A DNA stretch of 40,259 nucleotides, from positions 1 to 40,259 of the forward strand of contig NZ_QWUA01000047.1 of NCBI RefSeq assembly GCF_003576525.1. The letters are read 5' to 3'. The notes under the pieces are model-generated. The model was not told the DNA's origin and did no database searches. It saw nothing but the letters and a program-made list of their open reading frames with translations. Made by a program: the position numbers and the translations under genes. Below are positions 25,285 through 35,567 of the stretch, one piece after another. Numbering within the stretch: the stretch's first letter is position 1; every line of letters begins with the position of its first letter. This stretch comes from Rummeliibacillus sp. POC4. GTDB lineage: Bacteria; Bacillota; Bacilli; Bacillales_A; Planococcaceae.

Positions 25285-27849
25285 TTATAATCCACATTTT
25301 AGTTGAGCACCACAGTTTGTGCAAGTATTACAGCCACCTAATTCTTCAACTGTCCCTTTGCGACATACTGGGCAAGTATTTCCGACTTCTGAACCAATTG
25401 TTACGTTAGTAGAACGTAGATCTTGAATAGTATCTACAAGAACAACTGGACGTTTTTCAATTACTTTTTCTTCAACTACTGTTTCATCCATATGATTCTC
25501 TTCGGCTTTTAATGTCAACACTTGAGAATCACGACTTCCATCAACATAAACTGTACCGCCTTTTGCGCCACCTTTATAAAGACGTTCATACACTTTTTGA
25601 ACTTGTTCTACAGTATAACCGCGTGGGGCGTTAACAGTTTTAGAAATTGAACTATCAATCCAACGTTGAATGATACATTGTACATCTGCATGTGCTTCAG
25701 GAGCTAATTCCATTGCAGTCACAAACCACTCTGGTAGATGATTTTCGTCCGCTTCTGGATGTGCTTCTAAATATTCTTGGACAATATCTGCTTTTACTTC
25801 GATAAATTTACCAAGTCGTCCACTACGATAATAAGTAAATGAGAAGTAAGGTTCTAAACCTGTTGAGACGCCCACCATTGTACCAGTAGAACCAGTAGGT
25901 GCAACTGTTAATAGATGAGAATTACGAATACCGTTTTCTACTACTGATTGACGTATATATTCTGGCATTTTTTTCATAAAACCTGTTTCTGTGAAACGTT
26001 TACGAAGAACAGCTGTATCTTCTTCCGTTTCGCCTACTAAGAATGGGAAACTACCGCGTTCTTTTGCCAATTCTGTAGATGTTTCGTAAGCTGTAATAGC
26101 AATTGTCTTAAAGATCTCATCTACTAGGATATTACCTTCTTCAGATCCATATTCTTTTTCACAGTAGATAAGTAAATCCGCAAGACCCATAACACCTAGT
26201 CCTACACGACGTTCTCCTAGTGCTTGTACACGGTTTTCTTCAAGGAAGTATGGTGTAGCATCGATTACGTTATCTTGCATGCGTACGCCTACTCTAACTG
26301 TTTCTTTTAGTGCTTCGAAATCCACTGTTTTTGTGTCTTTCTTTGCAAACTGAGCTAGGTTTACTGCAGCTAGGTTACAAACTGAATATGGCGCTAATGG
26401 TTGTTCACCACAAGGGTTAGTTGCAACAACCTTTTGTCCATAACTTTTTGCATTTGTCATTTCATTGGCATTATCGATAAAGAAAATACCAGGTTCTGCT
26501 GAATAGGTAGCACAGATATTGATTAAATTCCAAAGCTCACGTGCTTTAATCGTACGATATGTACGAACAGCATGTCCCATAGCTTCCCATTCACGAACAT
26601 CGCCACATTTATGCCATTCTTCGTTATAAATTGCCATTTCTTTTTCGTCATAAGTTTCAACTGCAGGGAAACGTAGCTCAAACTCTTTATTATCTTCAAC
26701 AGCTTCCATGAATTCGTTTGTCAATGTGACAGAAATATTGGCACCTGTTAAGAATTCTGGGTTGTTAACTGTATAAGTTCCGCCATCTCTTAGTTTTGCT
26801 TCTGCATCTTTGAAAATACCCTCATTAAATCCGCCGAAACCAGGAATTGTTTTATAATTTATGATTCCTTGGTACATAGCCTTTTCTTGTTCTGTTAATG
26901 GTGTGAATTTAAGTTTTTCTTTTGCAAGACGTTTAATCTCTTCATCCTTTGTATTTTCGATTAAGAATCGCAATATACGTGGATTTTGCATTTTAGAAAT
27001 AATAAATTCATAGATATCAGGATGCGTACAAGATAACATAATCATTTGAGCACCGCGACGTGATCCGCCTTGTTCTACAAGATGTGTCAATTTCGCAATA
27101 TCATCTAACCATGATACAGAACCTGATGATTTACCATTTACACCACGAGCCAATGTATTACGCGGTCTTAATGTTGAACCGTTTGTGCCAACACCGCCAC
27201 CTCTACTCATAATTTCCATTACTTGTTTACGGTGATCACTTATTCCTTCACGTGAATCAGCAACAAATGGCATTACGTAACAGTTAAAATATGTAACATC
27301 CGTACCGGAGCCTGCTCCATAAATAACTCGTCCGGCAGGGATGAAGTTTAAATTTACAAGCTGTTTATAAAATTTTTGATACCATTCTTTACGTTTTTCT
27401 TCTGTCTTTTCAACAGATGCTAAACCTGTAGCATTACGTTTAGCTATTTGTTCATAAAAGACTTCTAAAGGTTTTTCAATAACATCTAATGAACGAGAAA
27501 CAATTCCTGAAGCTTGTTCTTCTGGATCATCAATTGCACTACGATAGTCTTCCTCGATTAAGATTTTTGCTTTTTTAGTTGTTTCATCGATTGAAACGAT
27601 ATAACCAAGTCCACGAGCAGGGAACTTCGGATCTGCCTTTACTGTTAAAACAACAAAATCCCCAGCTTTTAACGTTTTCTTTTCAGTATCTTTAAAAGAA
27701 TAACGGTCAATCATCACAAGTCTAGATACACCTTTATGAGTAATATGCATATCCTCTGTGATGGAATGAACTTGAGGAAATTGTTGAATGTCTTTGTTTA
27801 ATTGTTTAATGTCGATTGTCTGATGATGATGTTGCGATGCAAGTACCAT
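25285..27849 (-). CDS. nrdJ: Adenosylcobalamin-dependent ribonucleotide reductase (class II)
   Basis: Makes deoxyribonucleotides using a radical from coenzyme B12. The 854-residue protein has the substrate-site segment FIPAGRVIYGAGSGTDVTYF, GGGVGTNGSTLRPRNTLARG, the active-site loop NPCGEQPLAPYSVCNLAAVN with Cys and Glu, the pyrophosphate-binding TVAPTGSTGTMVGVSTGLEP, and a C-terminal CPVCRKGT..CNTCTNCGAQLKCG that forms a zinc ribbon/redox tail. There is no class I beta subunit nearby. GGGGGCGG precedes the ATG and two NrdR boxes lie upstream. It stands between yqhQ and lipM, where B. subtilis has mntR and other genes, so it is an insertion or exchange relative to that order. Confidence 0.95.
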   Translation of the reverse strand: MVLASQHHHQTIDIKQLNKDIQQFPQVHSITEDMHITHKGVSRLVMIDRYSFKDTEKKTLKAGDFVVLTVKADPKFPARGLGYIVSIDETTKKAKILIEEDYRSAIDDPEEQASGIVSRSLDVIEKPLEVFYEQIAKRNATGLASVEKTEEKRKEWYQKFYKQLVNLNFIPAGRVIYGAGSGTDVTYFNCYVMPFVADSREGISDHRKQVMEIMSRGGGVGTNGSTLRPRNTLARGVNGKSSGSVSWLDDIAKLTHLVEQGGSRRGAQMIMLSCTHPDIYEFIISKMQNPRILRFLIENTKDEEIKRLAKEKLKFTPLTEQEKAMYQGIINYKTIPGFGGFNEGIFKDAEAKLRDGGTYTVNNPEFLTGANISVTLTNEFMEAVEDNKEFELRFPAVETYDEKEMAIYNEEWHKCGDVREWEAMGHAVRTYRTIKARELWNLINICATYSAEPGIFFIDNANEMTNAKSYGQKVVATNPCGEQPLAPYSVCNLAAVNLAQFAKKDTKTVDFEALKETVRVGVRMQDNVIDATPYFLEENRVQALGERRVGLGVMGLADLLIYCEKEYGSEEGNILVDEIFKTIAITAYETSTELAKERGSFPFLVGETEEDTAVLRKRFTETGFMKKMPEYIRQSVVENGIRNSHLLTVAPTGSTGTMVGVSTGLEPYFSFTYYRSGRLGKFIEVKADIVQEYLEAHPEADENHLPEWFVTAMELAPEAHADVQCIIQRWIDSSISKTVNAPRGYTVEQVQKVYERLYKGGAKGGTVYVDGSRDSQVLTLKAEENHMDETVVEEKVIEKRPVVLVDTIQDLRSTNVTIGSEVGNTCPVCRKGTVEELGGCNTCTNCGAQLKCGL

Positions 27850-27877
27850 ACCATCCGCCCCCTATTCTTATAGCAAA

Positions 27878-27926
27878 ACACAATATATAGTATATTTACA
27901 TTTAAATACGATACTATATATTGATT
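27878..27926 (-). promoter_or_regulatory. Tandem NrdR boxes upstream of nrdJ
   Basis: ACACAATATATAGTAT (27878-27893) and ATACTATATATTGATT (27911-27926) both fit the NrdR box ACACWATATATWGTGT in its core. They are 33 bases apart start to start, close to three helical turns, which is the known tandem layout. The two also form a 13-bp inverted repeat with each other. NrdR represses ribonucleotide reductase genes when dATP/ATP is high. Confidence 0.8.
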
Positions 27927-28023
27927 AGAAAAGCAAATGGTCTTTTTTTTCAAAGAACGTTGTTATATCGCGTTTTTTAGGATTTTTCGTCTTTTTACCA
28001 CAAAAAATAAGACTAAAAACCTA

Positions 28024-28857
28024 CTATTTTCTGAAATTCCATTCATCTGTTGCATACTTTGTTTTTGCAAGATTTTCAACAAAATCCTTTTGTTCTTGTG
28101 TCAATTCATAAGGGATCAACTCAATATGAAGAGCATCTTCAAATCCCTTGTGGAATGCTTTAGTACAAGTTTCTACATCTACTCTTCGATTTGCTAATTG
28201 ATTGATAGCCACTGCTTTTTGTGGTAAATGTTTGCGCATGCGTTCCTTCGATGCGTCTGATGGAAAATTGAAAAGTGATATCAATTTTTCATCATCTAAA
28301 TCGATTAAAATAGCACCGTGTTGTAAAATTACGCCTTCTTGTCTAGTTTGTGCACTACCAGCGACTTTCTTTCCTTCTACAACAAGTTCATACCAACTAG
28401 GAGCATCAAAACAAACTGCACTTTTTGGATTCTTTAAAATATCTCTTTTTTCTTCTGTATCAGGAATAGAGAAATACGCATCTAAGCCTAAATTTCTGAA
28501 CCCTAATAATAATCCCTCACTAATCACTTTATAAGCTTCAGTGACCGTTTTAGGCATATTTGGATAGTCTTCTGACACGATGACACTATAAGTTAACTCA
28601 TGCTCATGTAGGACTGCGCGTCCACCTGTTGGGCGTCTGACAAATCCTAAATTCAATCTATGTAATTGTTCGAAATTGATATCTTTTTTTGCTTGTTGAA
28701 AATATCCGATAGAGAGTGTTGCAGGATTCCATTCGTAAAATCGAATTACTGGTGGAATTAAACCTTTACTATGCCAATGTAGAAGCGCTTCATCTAGAGC
28801 CATATTATATGCTGGACTACATGGACCTGAATTAATAAAATACCATTTATTTGTCAT
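28024..28857 (-). CDS. lipM: Octanoyltransferase LipM
   Basis: Transfers octanoate from acyl carrier protein to GcvH, starting lipoate assembly. The 277-residue LplA/LipB-fold protein has [19 protein letters not shown], the LipM-type catalytic cysteine near residue 150 in [25 protein letters not shown] (written here in part), and the conserved lysine of KKVAGS. Absence of an ATP-binding C-terminal domain separates it from LplA. AAAGGGAG precedes the ATG. It stands beside yqhL as in B. subtilis and close to the glycine cleavage genes, whose GcvH is the natural substrate. Confidence 0.92.
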   Translation of the reverse strand: MTNKWYFINSGPCSPAYNMALDEALLHWHSKGLIPPVIRFYEWNPATLSIGYFQQAKKDINFEQLHRLNLGFVRRPTGGRAVLHEHELTYSVIVSEDYPNMPKTVTEAYKVISEGLLLGFRNLGLDAYFSIPDTEEKRDILKNPKSAVCFDAPSWYELVVEGKKVAGSAQTRQEGVILQHGAILIDLDDEKLISLFNFPSDASKERMRKHLPQKAVAINQLANRRVDVETCTKAFHKGFEDALHIELIPYELTQEQKDFVENLAKTKYATDEWNFRK

Positions 28858-28964
28858 TTTATCGTCTCCCTTTTATATCAACTTTTCTATTTTAACAAAG
28901 TCATTGGACTATCGCTAGTTCTTCTTTTATAATATTATTTATAGATAGAAAGGGGTAAGGCAAC

Positions 28965-29345
28965 TTGAGTTGGTTATATACAATATTAATCATCCTTGGC
29001 GTAATTATTATTTACGCACTAATTAACGCATTACGCTTAAAAAAAGCAGTAATTACTTTAAATGAAGAAGAATTTAAAAAAGGTTATCGTAAAGCGCAAC
29101 TAATCGATGTTCGCGAATTAAAAGAATTTGAAGGTGGACACATTTTAGGTGCTCGTAACCTACCAACAACTCAACTTCGCAACCGTTATCATGAGCTTCG
29201 CCCAGATAAACCGGTTTATCTTTACTGCCAAAATGCTGGCCGTAGCGCACGTGCTGCATTATTTTTAAAGAAAAAAGGATACAATGAATTGTATCAATTA
29301 GAAGGCGGCTACAAAAACTGGCACGGTAAAATTAAAGTCAAATAG
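28965..29345 (+). CDS. yqhL: Membrane-anchored rhodanese-like protein YqhL
   Basis: A 126-residue protein with an N-terminal membrane helix (WLYTILIILGVIIIYALINAL) and a rhodanese domain: AQLIDVRELKEFEGGHILGA, PTTQLRNRY and the active-site loop YLYCQNAGRSARAA with the catalytic cysteine. It probably handles sulfane sulfur or acts as a phosphatase-like binder at the membrane. It uses a TTG start after AAAGGGGTAAGG and is divergent from lipM. Length matches B. subtilis YqhL. Confidence 0.9.
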   Translation: MSWLYTILIILGVIIIYALINALRLKKAVITLNEEEFKKGYRKAQLIDVRELKEFEGGHILGARNLPTTQLRNRYHELRPDKPVYLYCQNAGRSARAALFLKKKGYNELYQLEGGYKNWHGKIKVK

Positions 29346-29362
29346 TTTTCTTCTAAAAATAT

Positions 29363-29400
29363 GAAAGTCATTTCAAATATGAAATGGCTTTCTTTTTCTT
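29363..29400 (+). terminator. Terminator of yqhL
   Basis: GAAAGTCATTTCA (29363-29375) pairs with TGAAATGGCTTTC (29380-29392) with one G-U pair, followed by T-rich sequence. Confidence 0.85.
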
Positions 29401-29685
29401 TTTAGAATTAGTTGAACCATTTATATATTCAGTAAAAAGTAATATTTTTTATATTTTGAATTAAAACTTTAACTTGAAGAATCGCTCTCCTGAGATCCTC
29501 ATTAGTACTAGGCATTTCCATTTTAAGCATAATACTGCTCTTTCATACGCAATTAGTTAAGATTTTATTTCCCACTTCATTTCCTGGGTATATATAATAG
29601 GAAGAAACTCCATTTTTTCGATTTTATTTCTCTTTTCAAATTAAAATCCAGGAATTTCGACATACTAAAGGAACTATAAAATTCA
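29401..29685. other. Intergenic stretch between converging yqhL and gcvPB
   Basis: About 285 AT-rich bases between two terminators. I see no coding frame, promoter or RNA gene in it. Confidence 0.4.
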
Positions 29686-29734
29686 ATAAAAAGACGATTC
29701 ATCTCCAATATGATTATCGGAGTGAATCGTCTTT
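29686..29734 (-). terminator. Terminator of the gcvT-gcvPA-gcvPB operon
   Basis: AAAGACGATTC (29690-29700) pairs perfectly with GAATCGTCTTT (29724-29734), extended by CTCC/GGAG pairing inside. TTTTTATT follows on the minus strand. Confidence 0.85.
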
Positions 29735-29769
29735 ACTTTCAGATTAAATTGATTATTCTTTTTATACTT

Positions 29770-31245
29770 CTACCGTTCCGTTTCATTTGGTTTTACATAT
29801 TTCAAAACTGGATGGCGTGCAGCTCGTGTTTCATCTAAACGGCTTATTACAGTCGTATGAGGTGCTTCTTGTACGATTTCAGGCGTTTCTTCTGCTTCTT
29901 TTGCTATTTGAATCATAGCATCACAGAAAGCGTCTAGCGTCTCTTTAGATTCAGTTTCTGTTGGTTCTATCATTAACCCTTCTTCCACATTTAATGGGAA
30001 GTAAGTTGTTGGTGGATGATAACCAAAATCCAACAGTCTTTTTGCTATATCGAGCGTACGGACTCCTAGTTTTTTCTGGCGACTTCCACTTAACACAAAT
30101 TCATGTTTACAATGACGATTGTATGGCAATTCGTAATATGGTTGTAAACGACGCATCATGTAGTTTGCGTTGATCACTGCGTTTTCAGTGACAGCTTTTA
30201 AGCCATCAGGGCCCATTGAACGAATATAAGTATATGCACGTACATTGATACCAAAGTTACCATAGTAAGGTTTTACACGCCCGATAGATTGAGGACGGTC
30301 ATAGTCAAATTGATAGCCATTTTCTGTTTTAACTAGCACAGGCTTTGGAAGGAATGGAATCATATCTTCTTTTACACCTACAGGACCTGAACCTGGGCCT
30401 CCACCACCGTGAGGGCCGGTAAATGTTTTATGCAAGTTCAAATGTACACAGTCAAATCCCATATCACCTGGTCTTGCTTTAGACATAACAGCGTTTAAAT
30501 TTGCCCCATCATAGTAAACTTTACCGCCAACGCCATGAATAATTTCTGCAATTTCAAGGATATGTTCTTCAAAGAGACCTAAAGTATTAGGATTTGTTAA
30601 CATTAATGCTGCCGTATCAGGACCGACAACTTTGCGTAAATCCTCTAAATCTACTAAGCCATTTTCATCTGATTTCACAGTGACGATGTCAAATCCAGCA
30701 ACATTTGCAGATGCTGGGTTTGTGCCATGTGCTGAGTCTGGAACGATAACTTTTGTACGACCAGTTTCTCCATTTGCTTCATGGAAAGCACGGATCATCA
30801 TTAGCGCTGTCCATTCCCCATGAGCACCAGCTGCAGGTTGCAATGTTACTTCAGCCATTCCGGTAATTTCAATCAGATGTTGTTGTAAGTCATACATGAG
30901 CCCTAAAGCACCTTGAACTGTTTTTTCATCTTGCAATGGATGTATATTAGCAAAGCCTGGGAATCTTGCAACATTTTCATTGACTTTTGGATTATATTTC
31001 ATCGTACAAGAACCAAGTGGATAGAAACCAGAGTCTACACCATGATTGCGACGAGATAGTGCAGTATAATGACGCATAATATCTAATTCTGAAAGCTCTG
31101 GAAGTTCAGCTTCTTCTGTACGAATAAACTCAGAAGGTAAGATAGTTGATAGTTCTACTTCCGGTACATCTACTTTTGATAAGCTATAGCCTACACGGCC
31201 TTCTTTAGATAATTCAAAAACAAGTGGTTGGTTTTCTTTATGCAT
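29770..31245 (-). CDS. gcvPB: Glycine dehydrogenase (decarboxylating) subunit 2
   Basis: PLP-bearing half of the P-protein of the glycine cleavage system, which decarboxylates glycine and passes aminomethyl to lipoyl-GcvH. The 491-residue protein has [47 protein letters not shown] and the PLP lysine in [19 protein letters not shown]. The ATG at 31245 follows GGGGGCTCTACAAC and overlaps the end of gcvPA by eight bases; the longer open frame upstream runs inside gcvPA and is discarded. Confidence 0.96.
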   Translation of the reverse strand: MHKENQPLVFELSKEGRVGYSLSKVDVPEVELSTILPSEFIRTEEAELPELSELDIMRHYTALSRRNHGVDSGFYPLGSCTMKYNPKVNENVARFPGFANIHPLQDEKTVQGALGLMYDLQQHLIEITGMAEVTLQPAAGAHGEWTALMMIRAFHEANGETGRTKVIVPDSAHGTNPASANVAGFDIVTVKSDENGLVDLEDLRKVVGPDTAALMLTNPNTLGLFEEHILEIAEIIHGVGGKVYYDGANLNAVMSKARPGDMGFDCVHLNLHKTFTGPHGGGGPGSGPVGVKEDMIPFLPKPVLVKTENGYQFDYDRPQSIGRVKPYYGNFGINVRAYTYIRSMGPDGLKAVTENAVINANYMMRRLQPYYELPYNRHCKHEFVLSGSRQKKLGVRTLDIAKRLLDFGYHPPTTYFPLNVEEGLMIEPTETESKETLDAFCDAMIQIAKEAEETPEIVQEAPHTTVISRLDETRAARHPVLKYVKPNETER

Positions 31246-32587
31246 GTTGTAGAGCCCCCATTTCTTGCACGAGTGCGTCGATTTCTTCTTTTGTACGTTG
31301 TTCAGTGACTGCAATTAGAATATGATTTTCAAGTTCAGGACTCACTTTTCCTAAATCAAATCCACCAATAATATTTTTTTCGAATAATGCATCATTTAAT
31401 GCTTGAACAGAGCCTTCCACTTTGACAACAATCTCATTGAAATGTGGTCCTTTGAAAGGAACTTCAAATCCCGCATTTTCAAAGGCTTCTTTAGCGTAAT
31501 GTGTTTTTAAAATATTTTGTTTAGCCATTTCTTGGACGCCTTTTTTACCTAGTGCAGTCATTGCTACAGATGCAGCTAATGCATTTAAAGCTTGGTTTGA
31601 ACAGATATTCGATGTTGCTTTTTCACGACGAATATGTTGCTCACGTGCTTGTAGAGTAAGTACATAACCACGACGTCCATCTTCATCAACTGTTTCACCG
31701 ACTAATCTTCCAGGCACTTTACGCATTAGTTTCTTTGTTGTTGCAAAGTAACCGCAGTGCGGTCCGCCAAAGGCTTCTGGAATACCAAAAGGTTGCGCAT
31801 CTCCAACTGTAATATCTGCATCCATTTTACCTGGTGGAGTTAAAATAGCTAGAGCTAGAGGATTAGCTGATACGATAGAAATTCCCTTTACTGCATGAAT
31901 TGCATCAGAAATAGCTTGAACGTTTTCAATTCGACCATAGAAATTAGGATATTGAACCATAACTGCTGCAGTATCATTATCAATCAAGTTGTTTAGAGCA
32001 TCTAAATCCGTAACACCATCTTTTAGTGGAACATTCACAACTTCGATTGATTGACCGTATGCATAAGTTTTCACAACATCTAGCGCGATTGGATGAACAG
32101 CATCTGATACTAGTATCTTTTTACGTCTTGTTTGTCCTGCTGCCAACATACCAGCTTCGGCAAGAGCAGTTCCACCATCATACATAGAAGAGTTTGCAAG
32201 GTCCATGCCTGTCAATTCAGCAATCATTGTTTGGAACTCAAAGATTGCTTGTAGTTCACCTTGTGATATTTCTGGTTGATATGGTGTATAAGCTGTATAA
32301 AATTCTGAACGAGAAATAACATGGTCTACAATTACGGGTTTGTAGTGGTCATATACACCTGCACCTAAAAACGATACATATTCATCACTATTTGCATTTT
32401 GTTTTGCAAGTTGCGCCAATTCCTTTAATAATGCTGATTCCGATTTTGCAGGTTTTAGATTTAATTCACCTTTAAATCGAACTTTTTCTGGGATGTCTTC
32501 GAACAATTCATCAACAGACGAAACGCCAATCACCTTTAGCATTTCTTGCTGATCTTGTTCAGTCATTGGTAAATAACGATGTTTCAT
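31238..32587 (-). CDS. gcvPA: Glycine dehydrogenase (decarboxylating) subunit 1
   Basis: Forms the P-protein with GcvPB. The 449-residue protein has the subunit-1 features [84 protein letters not shown] and [20 protein letters not shown]. It lacks the PLP lysine, as expected. GAGAGGG precedes the ATG. Its 3' end overlaps gcvPB, so translation is coupled. Confidence 0.96.
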   Translation of the reverse strand: MKHRYLPMTEQDQQEMLKVIGVSSVDELFEDIPEKVRFKGELNLKPAKSESALLKELAQLAKQNANSDEYVSFLGAGVYDHYKPVIVDHVISRSEFYTAYTPYQPEISQGELQAIFEFQTMIAELTGMDLANSSMYDGGTALAEAGMLAAGQTRRKKILVSDAVHPIALDVVKTYAYGQSIEVVNVPLKDGVTDLDALNNLIDNDTAAVMVQYPNFYGRIENVQAISDAIHAVKGISIVSANPLALAILTPPGKMDADITVGDAQPFGIPEAFGGPHCGYFATTKKLMRKVPGRLVGETVDEDGRRGYVLTLQAREQHIRREKATSNICSNQALNALAASVAMTALGKKGVQEMAKQNILKTHYAKEAFENAGFEVPFKGPHFNEIVVKVEGSVQALNDALFEKNIIGGFDLGKVSPELENHILIAVTEQRTKEEIDALVQEMGALQHA

Positions 32588-32611
32588 GCAGTAAGCCCTC
32601 TCTTCTTTTCC

Positions 32612-33712
32612 CTATTTTTGGCGTTTATAAAACGGTGTTTCAACCGTTTTTACTTTCAAACGACGATTTCGTATTTCAACTTCTAATTCTTGCCCGATTT
32701 CAGCGTATTCACTTTTAATAAGTGCTAAACCGATATTACGTTTCGTCAATGGTGATTGTGTACCTGTTGTTACTTCACCTATCTCTTCATCACCTTTAAA
32801 CACTTTATAACCATGGCGAGGAATTCCTTTGTCAATCATTTCAATCCCTACACTTTTACGCGCTACCCCGTTCTCCTTCTGAGCTACTAGAGCTGCTTTA
32901 CCATTAAAATCTTCTTTGTTCAATTTCACAACAAAGTTAATACCTGCTTCAAGCGGGGAAATGGTACTTGACAATTCTTGACCGTATAGCGGAAGACATG
33001 CTTCAAATCTCAAAGTATCACGCGCCCCTAAACCACACGGAATTACACCTTCCGCTTCGCCTGCACTTAAAATAATGTCCCAAAGTGCAACTGTCGCTTC
33101 ATTTGAAGCGTATATTTCAAAACCATCTTCGCCAGTATATCCTGTTCGAGATACTAATGTATCATATCCCTTAATGACTACATGTTGTTTCAGACGGAAA
33201 GGCTTTATATCCTGTAAATTAGTTTCGGTCAATCTCTGTAAAACTTTTTCAGCTAGTGGGCCTTGGAGTGCTAATTGTCCAAATTCTGATGAACAATTTG
33301 TCAGTTCTACATTTCCAAACAATTGTTTGTTCATCCACTCGAAATCTTTTTCAATATTCGCAGCGTTCACGACCAATAGGTAGCGATTTTCTGCAAGTTT
33401 ATATATAAGTAAATCGTCTACAACACCGCCATCTTCATAGCACATTGTTGTATATTGAGTTTGATCAATTGCCACTTTGGAAACATCATTTGTCACAAGT
33501 TTTTGTAAATAAGCTAAACTTTCTGAACCTTCAACAAAAATTTCTCCCATATGTGAAACATCAAATAATCCAGCTTTTGTGCGAACTGCTTCATGTTCAG
33601 CTTTAATAGAGGAGAATTGCACTGGCAAATCCCATCCGCCAAAATCAATTGTTTTCCCACCATACTTTTTATAAGATTCAAATAATGGTGTATGCTTTAA
33701 ATCCGTTCCCAT
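32612..33712 (-). CDS. gcvT: Aminomethyltransferase (glycine cleavage T-protein)
   Basis: Releases ammonia and moves the methylene group from aminomethyl-lipoyl-GcvH to tetrahydrofolate. The 366-residue protein has [68 protein letters not shown] and the C-terminal [31 protein letters not shown] precedes the ATG. First gene of the operon, behind a glycine riboswitch; its product methylene-THF is the substrate of FolD encoded elsewhere in the window. Confidence 0.97.
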   Translation of the reverse strand: MGTDLKHTPLFESYKKYGGKTIDFGGWDLPVQFSSIKAEHEAVRTKAGLFDVSHMGEIFVEGSESLAYLQKLVTNDVSKVAIDQTQYTTMCYEDGGVVDDLLIYKLAENRYLLVVNAANIEKDFEWMNKQLFGNVELTNCSSEFGQLALQGPLAEKVLQRLTETNLQDIKPFRLKQHVVIKGYDTLVSRTGYTGEDGFEIYASNEATVALWDIILSAGEAEGVIPCGLGARDTLRFEACLPLYGQELSSTISPLEAGINFVVKLNKEDFNGKAALVAQKENGVARKSVGIEMIDKGIPRHGYKVFKGDEEIGEVTTGTQSPLTKRNIGLALIKSEYAEIGQELEVEIRNRRLKVKTVETPFYKRQK

Positions 33713-33841
33713 GTACTTCCTCCTAATAAATATAATTTAACCAGCTACCACAGCCCCGATGAGACAACCCTATTTACTTTAGCCAAACTCTAACTTGTTG
33801 CCAAAGTATATAATGATTTTAAATGTCTCTCCCATTTCAAC

Positions 33842-33883
33842 AAAAAAAGGACAGAGAAACCCCTTATAAGGATTTCTCTGTCC
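33842..33883 (-). terminator. Riboswitch-controlled terminator before gcvT
   Basis: GGACAGAGAAA and TTTCTCTGTCC (33849-33859 with 33873-33883) form an 11-bp stem, extended by two pairs, with TTTTTTT on the minus strand. It directly follows aptamer 2, and the 5' arm shares bases with the aptamer's closing helix, so glycine binding can prevent its formation. Confidence 0.85.
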
Positions 33884-34042
33884 ATGCACCTGAAAGTTTA
33901 ACCATTACGGCTGGCCTCTTTGGTGGCTAATAATAGCGCTCTCCAGAGTTGCGTCCCGTACGAGTCTTTTTGCCTGAGAGATTCATAGTATTTTACTACT
34001 TGCTCCTTCGGCGATGCATTCAATGCATTCTCTCCCCGTACA
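33884..34042 (-). ncRNA. Tandem glycine riboswitch (gcvT motif)
   Basis: On the minus strand two consecutive glycine aptamers are seen. Aptamer 1 shows CGGGGAGAGAATGC, CGCCGAAGGAGCAAG, GAATCTCTCAGGCAAAAAGA and ACTCTGGAGAG. Aptamer 2 shows CCACCAAAGAGGCCAGCCG and AAACTTTCAGGTGCATGGAC. It ends in the terminator at 33842-33883, so it is an ON switch: glycine binding lets transcription continue into gcvT-gcvPA-gcvPB. The leader between the terminator and gcvT is about 130 bases. Confidence 0.95.
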
Positions 34043-34197
34043 ATCATCCGCCCAAGAATAATCATCTTGATATTATTCACATATCAATGTTCTATAACAG
34101 GATTGCTTGATTACATCCTAACATTGAATGAAATAACTTGCAATATTTTTTATAAACATCTTTAAAAAGCGAATTATAACAGTATGCAGACAAAAAA

Positions 34198-34710
34198 TCA
34201 TTCGCCTTTTAATCTATTCACCTGATATGCTGCATATTCTACAATCTGTCTTAAAGACCGTCCTTCTGTACGAATTGTAATATGTGCTGAACTTTTATAA
34301 AATCTCCTACGCTGATAATATAAATCTTCTAACTCTTTTTTAGTTGAACGCTGGACAATGGGACGATTTTTGTCTTTATGAATTCTCTTCCAAATATCAG
34401 GAAATGTTGCGTCTAAAAATAATACTAGACCTGTTTGTCGCATTATTTTACGATTTTCTGCATTAACTGCAACTCCTCCACCAGTTGAAATAATGCAAAA
34501 TTCATCTCTGAAAGTAGTTAAAAATTCCGTTTCTATTTTTCGGAAATAGGCTTCACCTTTTTGTTCAAAAATCTCAGGGATTGTCATTTTTTCCCGTCGT
34601 ACGATTTCTTTGTCCATATCATAGTAAGGCATTCTTAAATAATAACTGAGTCTTCTGCCAATTGCACTTTTCCCACATCCCATATAGCCGACCAAATATA
34701 CTTTTCTCAT
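34198..34710 (-). CDS. aroK: Shikimate kinase
   Basis: Phosphorylates shikimate at the 3-hydroxyl with ATP. The 170-residue protein has Walker A GYMGCGKSAIG at residues 8-18, the shikimate-binding DMDKEIVRRE and YFRKIETEFL, the substrate-binding STGGGVAVN, the LID region KDKNRPIVQ and the adenine-side RRRFYKSSAHITI. AAGGTGAGAAG precedes the ATG. It lies behind comGG on the same strand but has its own promoter candidate. Confidence 0.94.
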   Translation of the reverse strand: MRKVYLVGYMGCGKSAIGRRLSYYLRMPYYDMDKEIVRREKMTIPEIFEQKGEAYFRKIETEFLTTFRDEFCIISTGGGVAVNAENRKIMRQTGLVLFLDATFPDIWKRIHKDKNRPIVQRSTKKELEDLYYQRRRFYKSSAHITIRTEGRSLRQIVEYAAYQVNRLKGE

Positions 34711-34817
34711 CTTCTCACCTTCTTACCCATTCGACTGCCTTACAACTAACTATTACTTTTTATTAATAGTAGCATGAACACTAATCGATTCCAATAATTC
34801 ATTCAAGGATAAGAAGA

Positions 34818-34846
34818 AATATAAGTAAATTAGAAGATTATGTCAA
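34818..34846 (-). promoter_or_regulatory. Candidate sigma-A promoter for aroK
   Basis: Minus strand TTGACA (34841-34846, perfect), a 17-base spacer and TATATT (34818-34823, five of six). It lies about 110 bases upstream of aroK and just after the comG operon. Confidence 0.6.
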
Positions 34847-34912
34847 AATTTTTGACTATATGTTGTAAAAATAAAGATAACTTATATACTTTTTATATTT
34901 TCTAACCCACTA

Positions 34913-35143
34913 TTATTGTTTATGTTCTTCTATGATTTCTGTACTTCCATCATTTTTTTCTTTTTCCATGGAGTATAAAACTTCTTTTGTTTGATCGATT
35001 GCAGCTATTTTTAATGCATTATACGCACGGTAGCGAGAATCATAAGCAACTCCAGCTGTGAGTAAAATATTGGTACAAAAAGCTAAGAAAATCATAGCTG
35101 TCAGCAATAAGAATCCTCTTTCATTCTTCGAAATTTGCGACAA
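34913..35143 (-). CDS. comGG: Competence pseudopilus protein ComGG
   Basis: Last comG gene. From the TTG at 35143, 11 bases after AAAGGAG, it encodes 76 residues: MSQISKNERGFLLLTAM, a hydrophobic helix (LLLTAMIFLAFCTNILLTAG), then a polar tail. ComGG is the minor pseudopilin without a standard prepilin cleavage site and is poorly conserved; identity rests on position and the NxRGFLLLxAM opening. It is shorter than the 124 residues in B. subtilis. It overlaps the end of comGF by 23 bases. Confidence 0.7.
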   Translation of the reverse strand: MSQISKNERGFLLLTAMIFLAFCTNILLTAGVAYDSRYRAYNALKIAAIDQTKEVLYSMEKEKNDGSTEIIEEHKQ

Positions 35144-35567
35144 TATACTCTCTACTCCTTTCTGTGCCATCATGAAACTTAACATTCATCTTAAGAATAT
35201 ACTCTGAATAATCGAACGTTAATTGAGCAACTCCAAATAATAGTGGTTGATAGCCAAGCCCTCGCCTAAGCTCACCACTCATATTCGAAACACTTAGGTC
35301 TCCTCGATCTGTTGAATAAATTATTTTTGATAATTTAGGATTATAAGTAAACATTTCTGAATGTGTTAATTCTTTTTGAAGTTGAAAAGCAAAAAGTTCC
35401 CAATGTAACTCATCATTATTAAACATGCCGTTATTTTTTTGTGCATACCATGAAAAAAACAAAAGGAAGAAATGAGCAAAAAGCACTAAAATCATAAGTT
35501 GCAATAGCGAATCTAATAATGTAAATCCTTTTTCGCATCGTTGAGATCCTAATTTTTGTTTACACAT
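35121..35567 (-). CDS. comGF: Competence minor pseudopilin ComGF
   Basis: A 148-residue protein: MCKQKLGSQRCEKGFTLLDS with the prepilin cleavage G-F, then a hydrophobic helix LLQLMILVLFAHFFLLFF, then a soluble domain containing FAFQLQKELTHSE and YNPKLSKIIYSTDRGD. The ATG at 35567 overlaps the comGE stop by 19 bases in another frame; AAGAAG serves as a weak ribosome site. Minor pseudopilins prime the transformation pseudopilus. Confidence 0.8.
   Translation of the reverse strand: MCKQKLGSQRCEKGFTLLDSLLQLMILVLFAHFFLLFFSWYAQKNNGMFNNDELHWELFAFQLQKELTHSEMFTYNPKLSKIIYSTDRGDLSVSNMSGELRRGLGYQPLLFGVAQLTFDYSEYILKMNVKFHDGTERSREYIVANFEE

Noticed and set aside
33898-34080. A 60-codon minus-strand frame upstream of gcvT
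   Set aside because: It runs straight through both glycine aptamers; the sequence constraints are those of the riboswitch.
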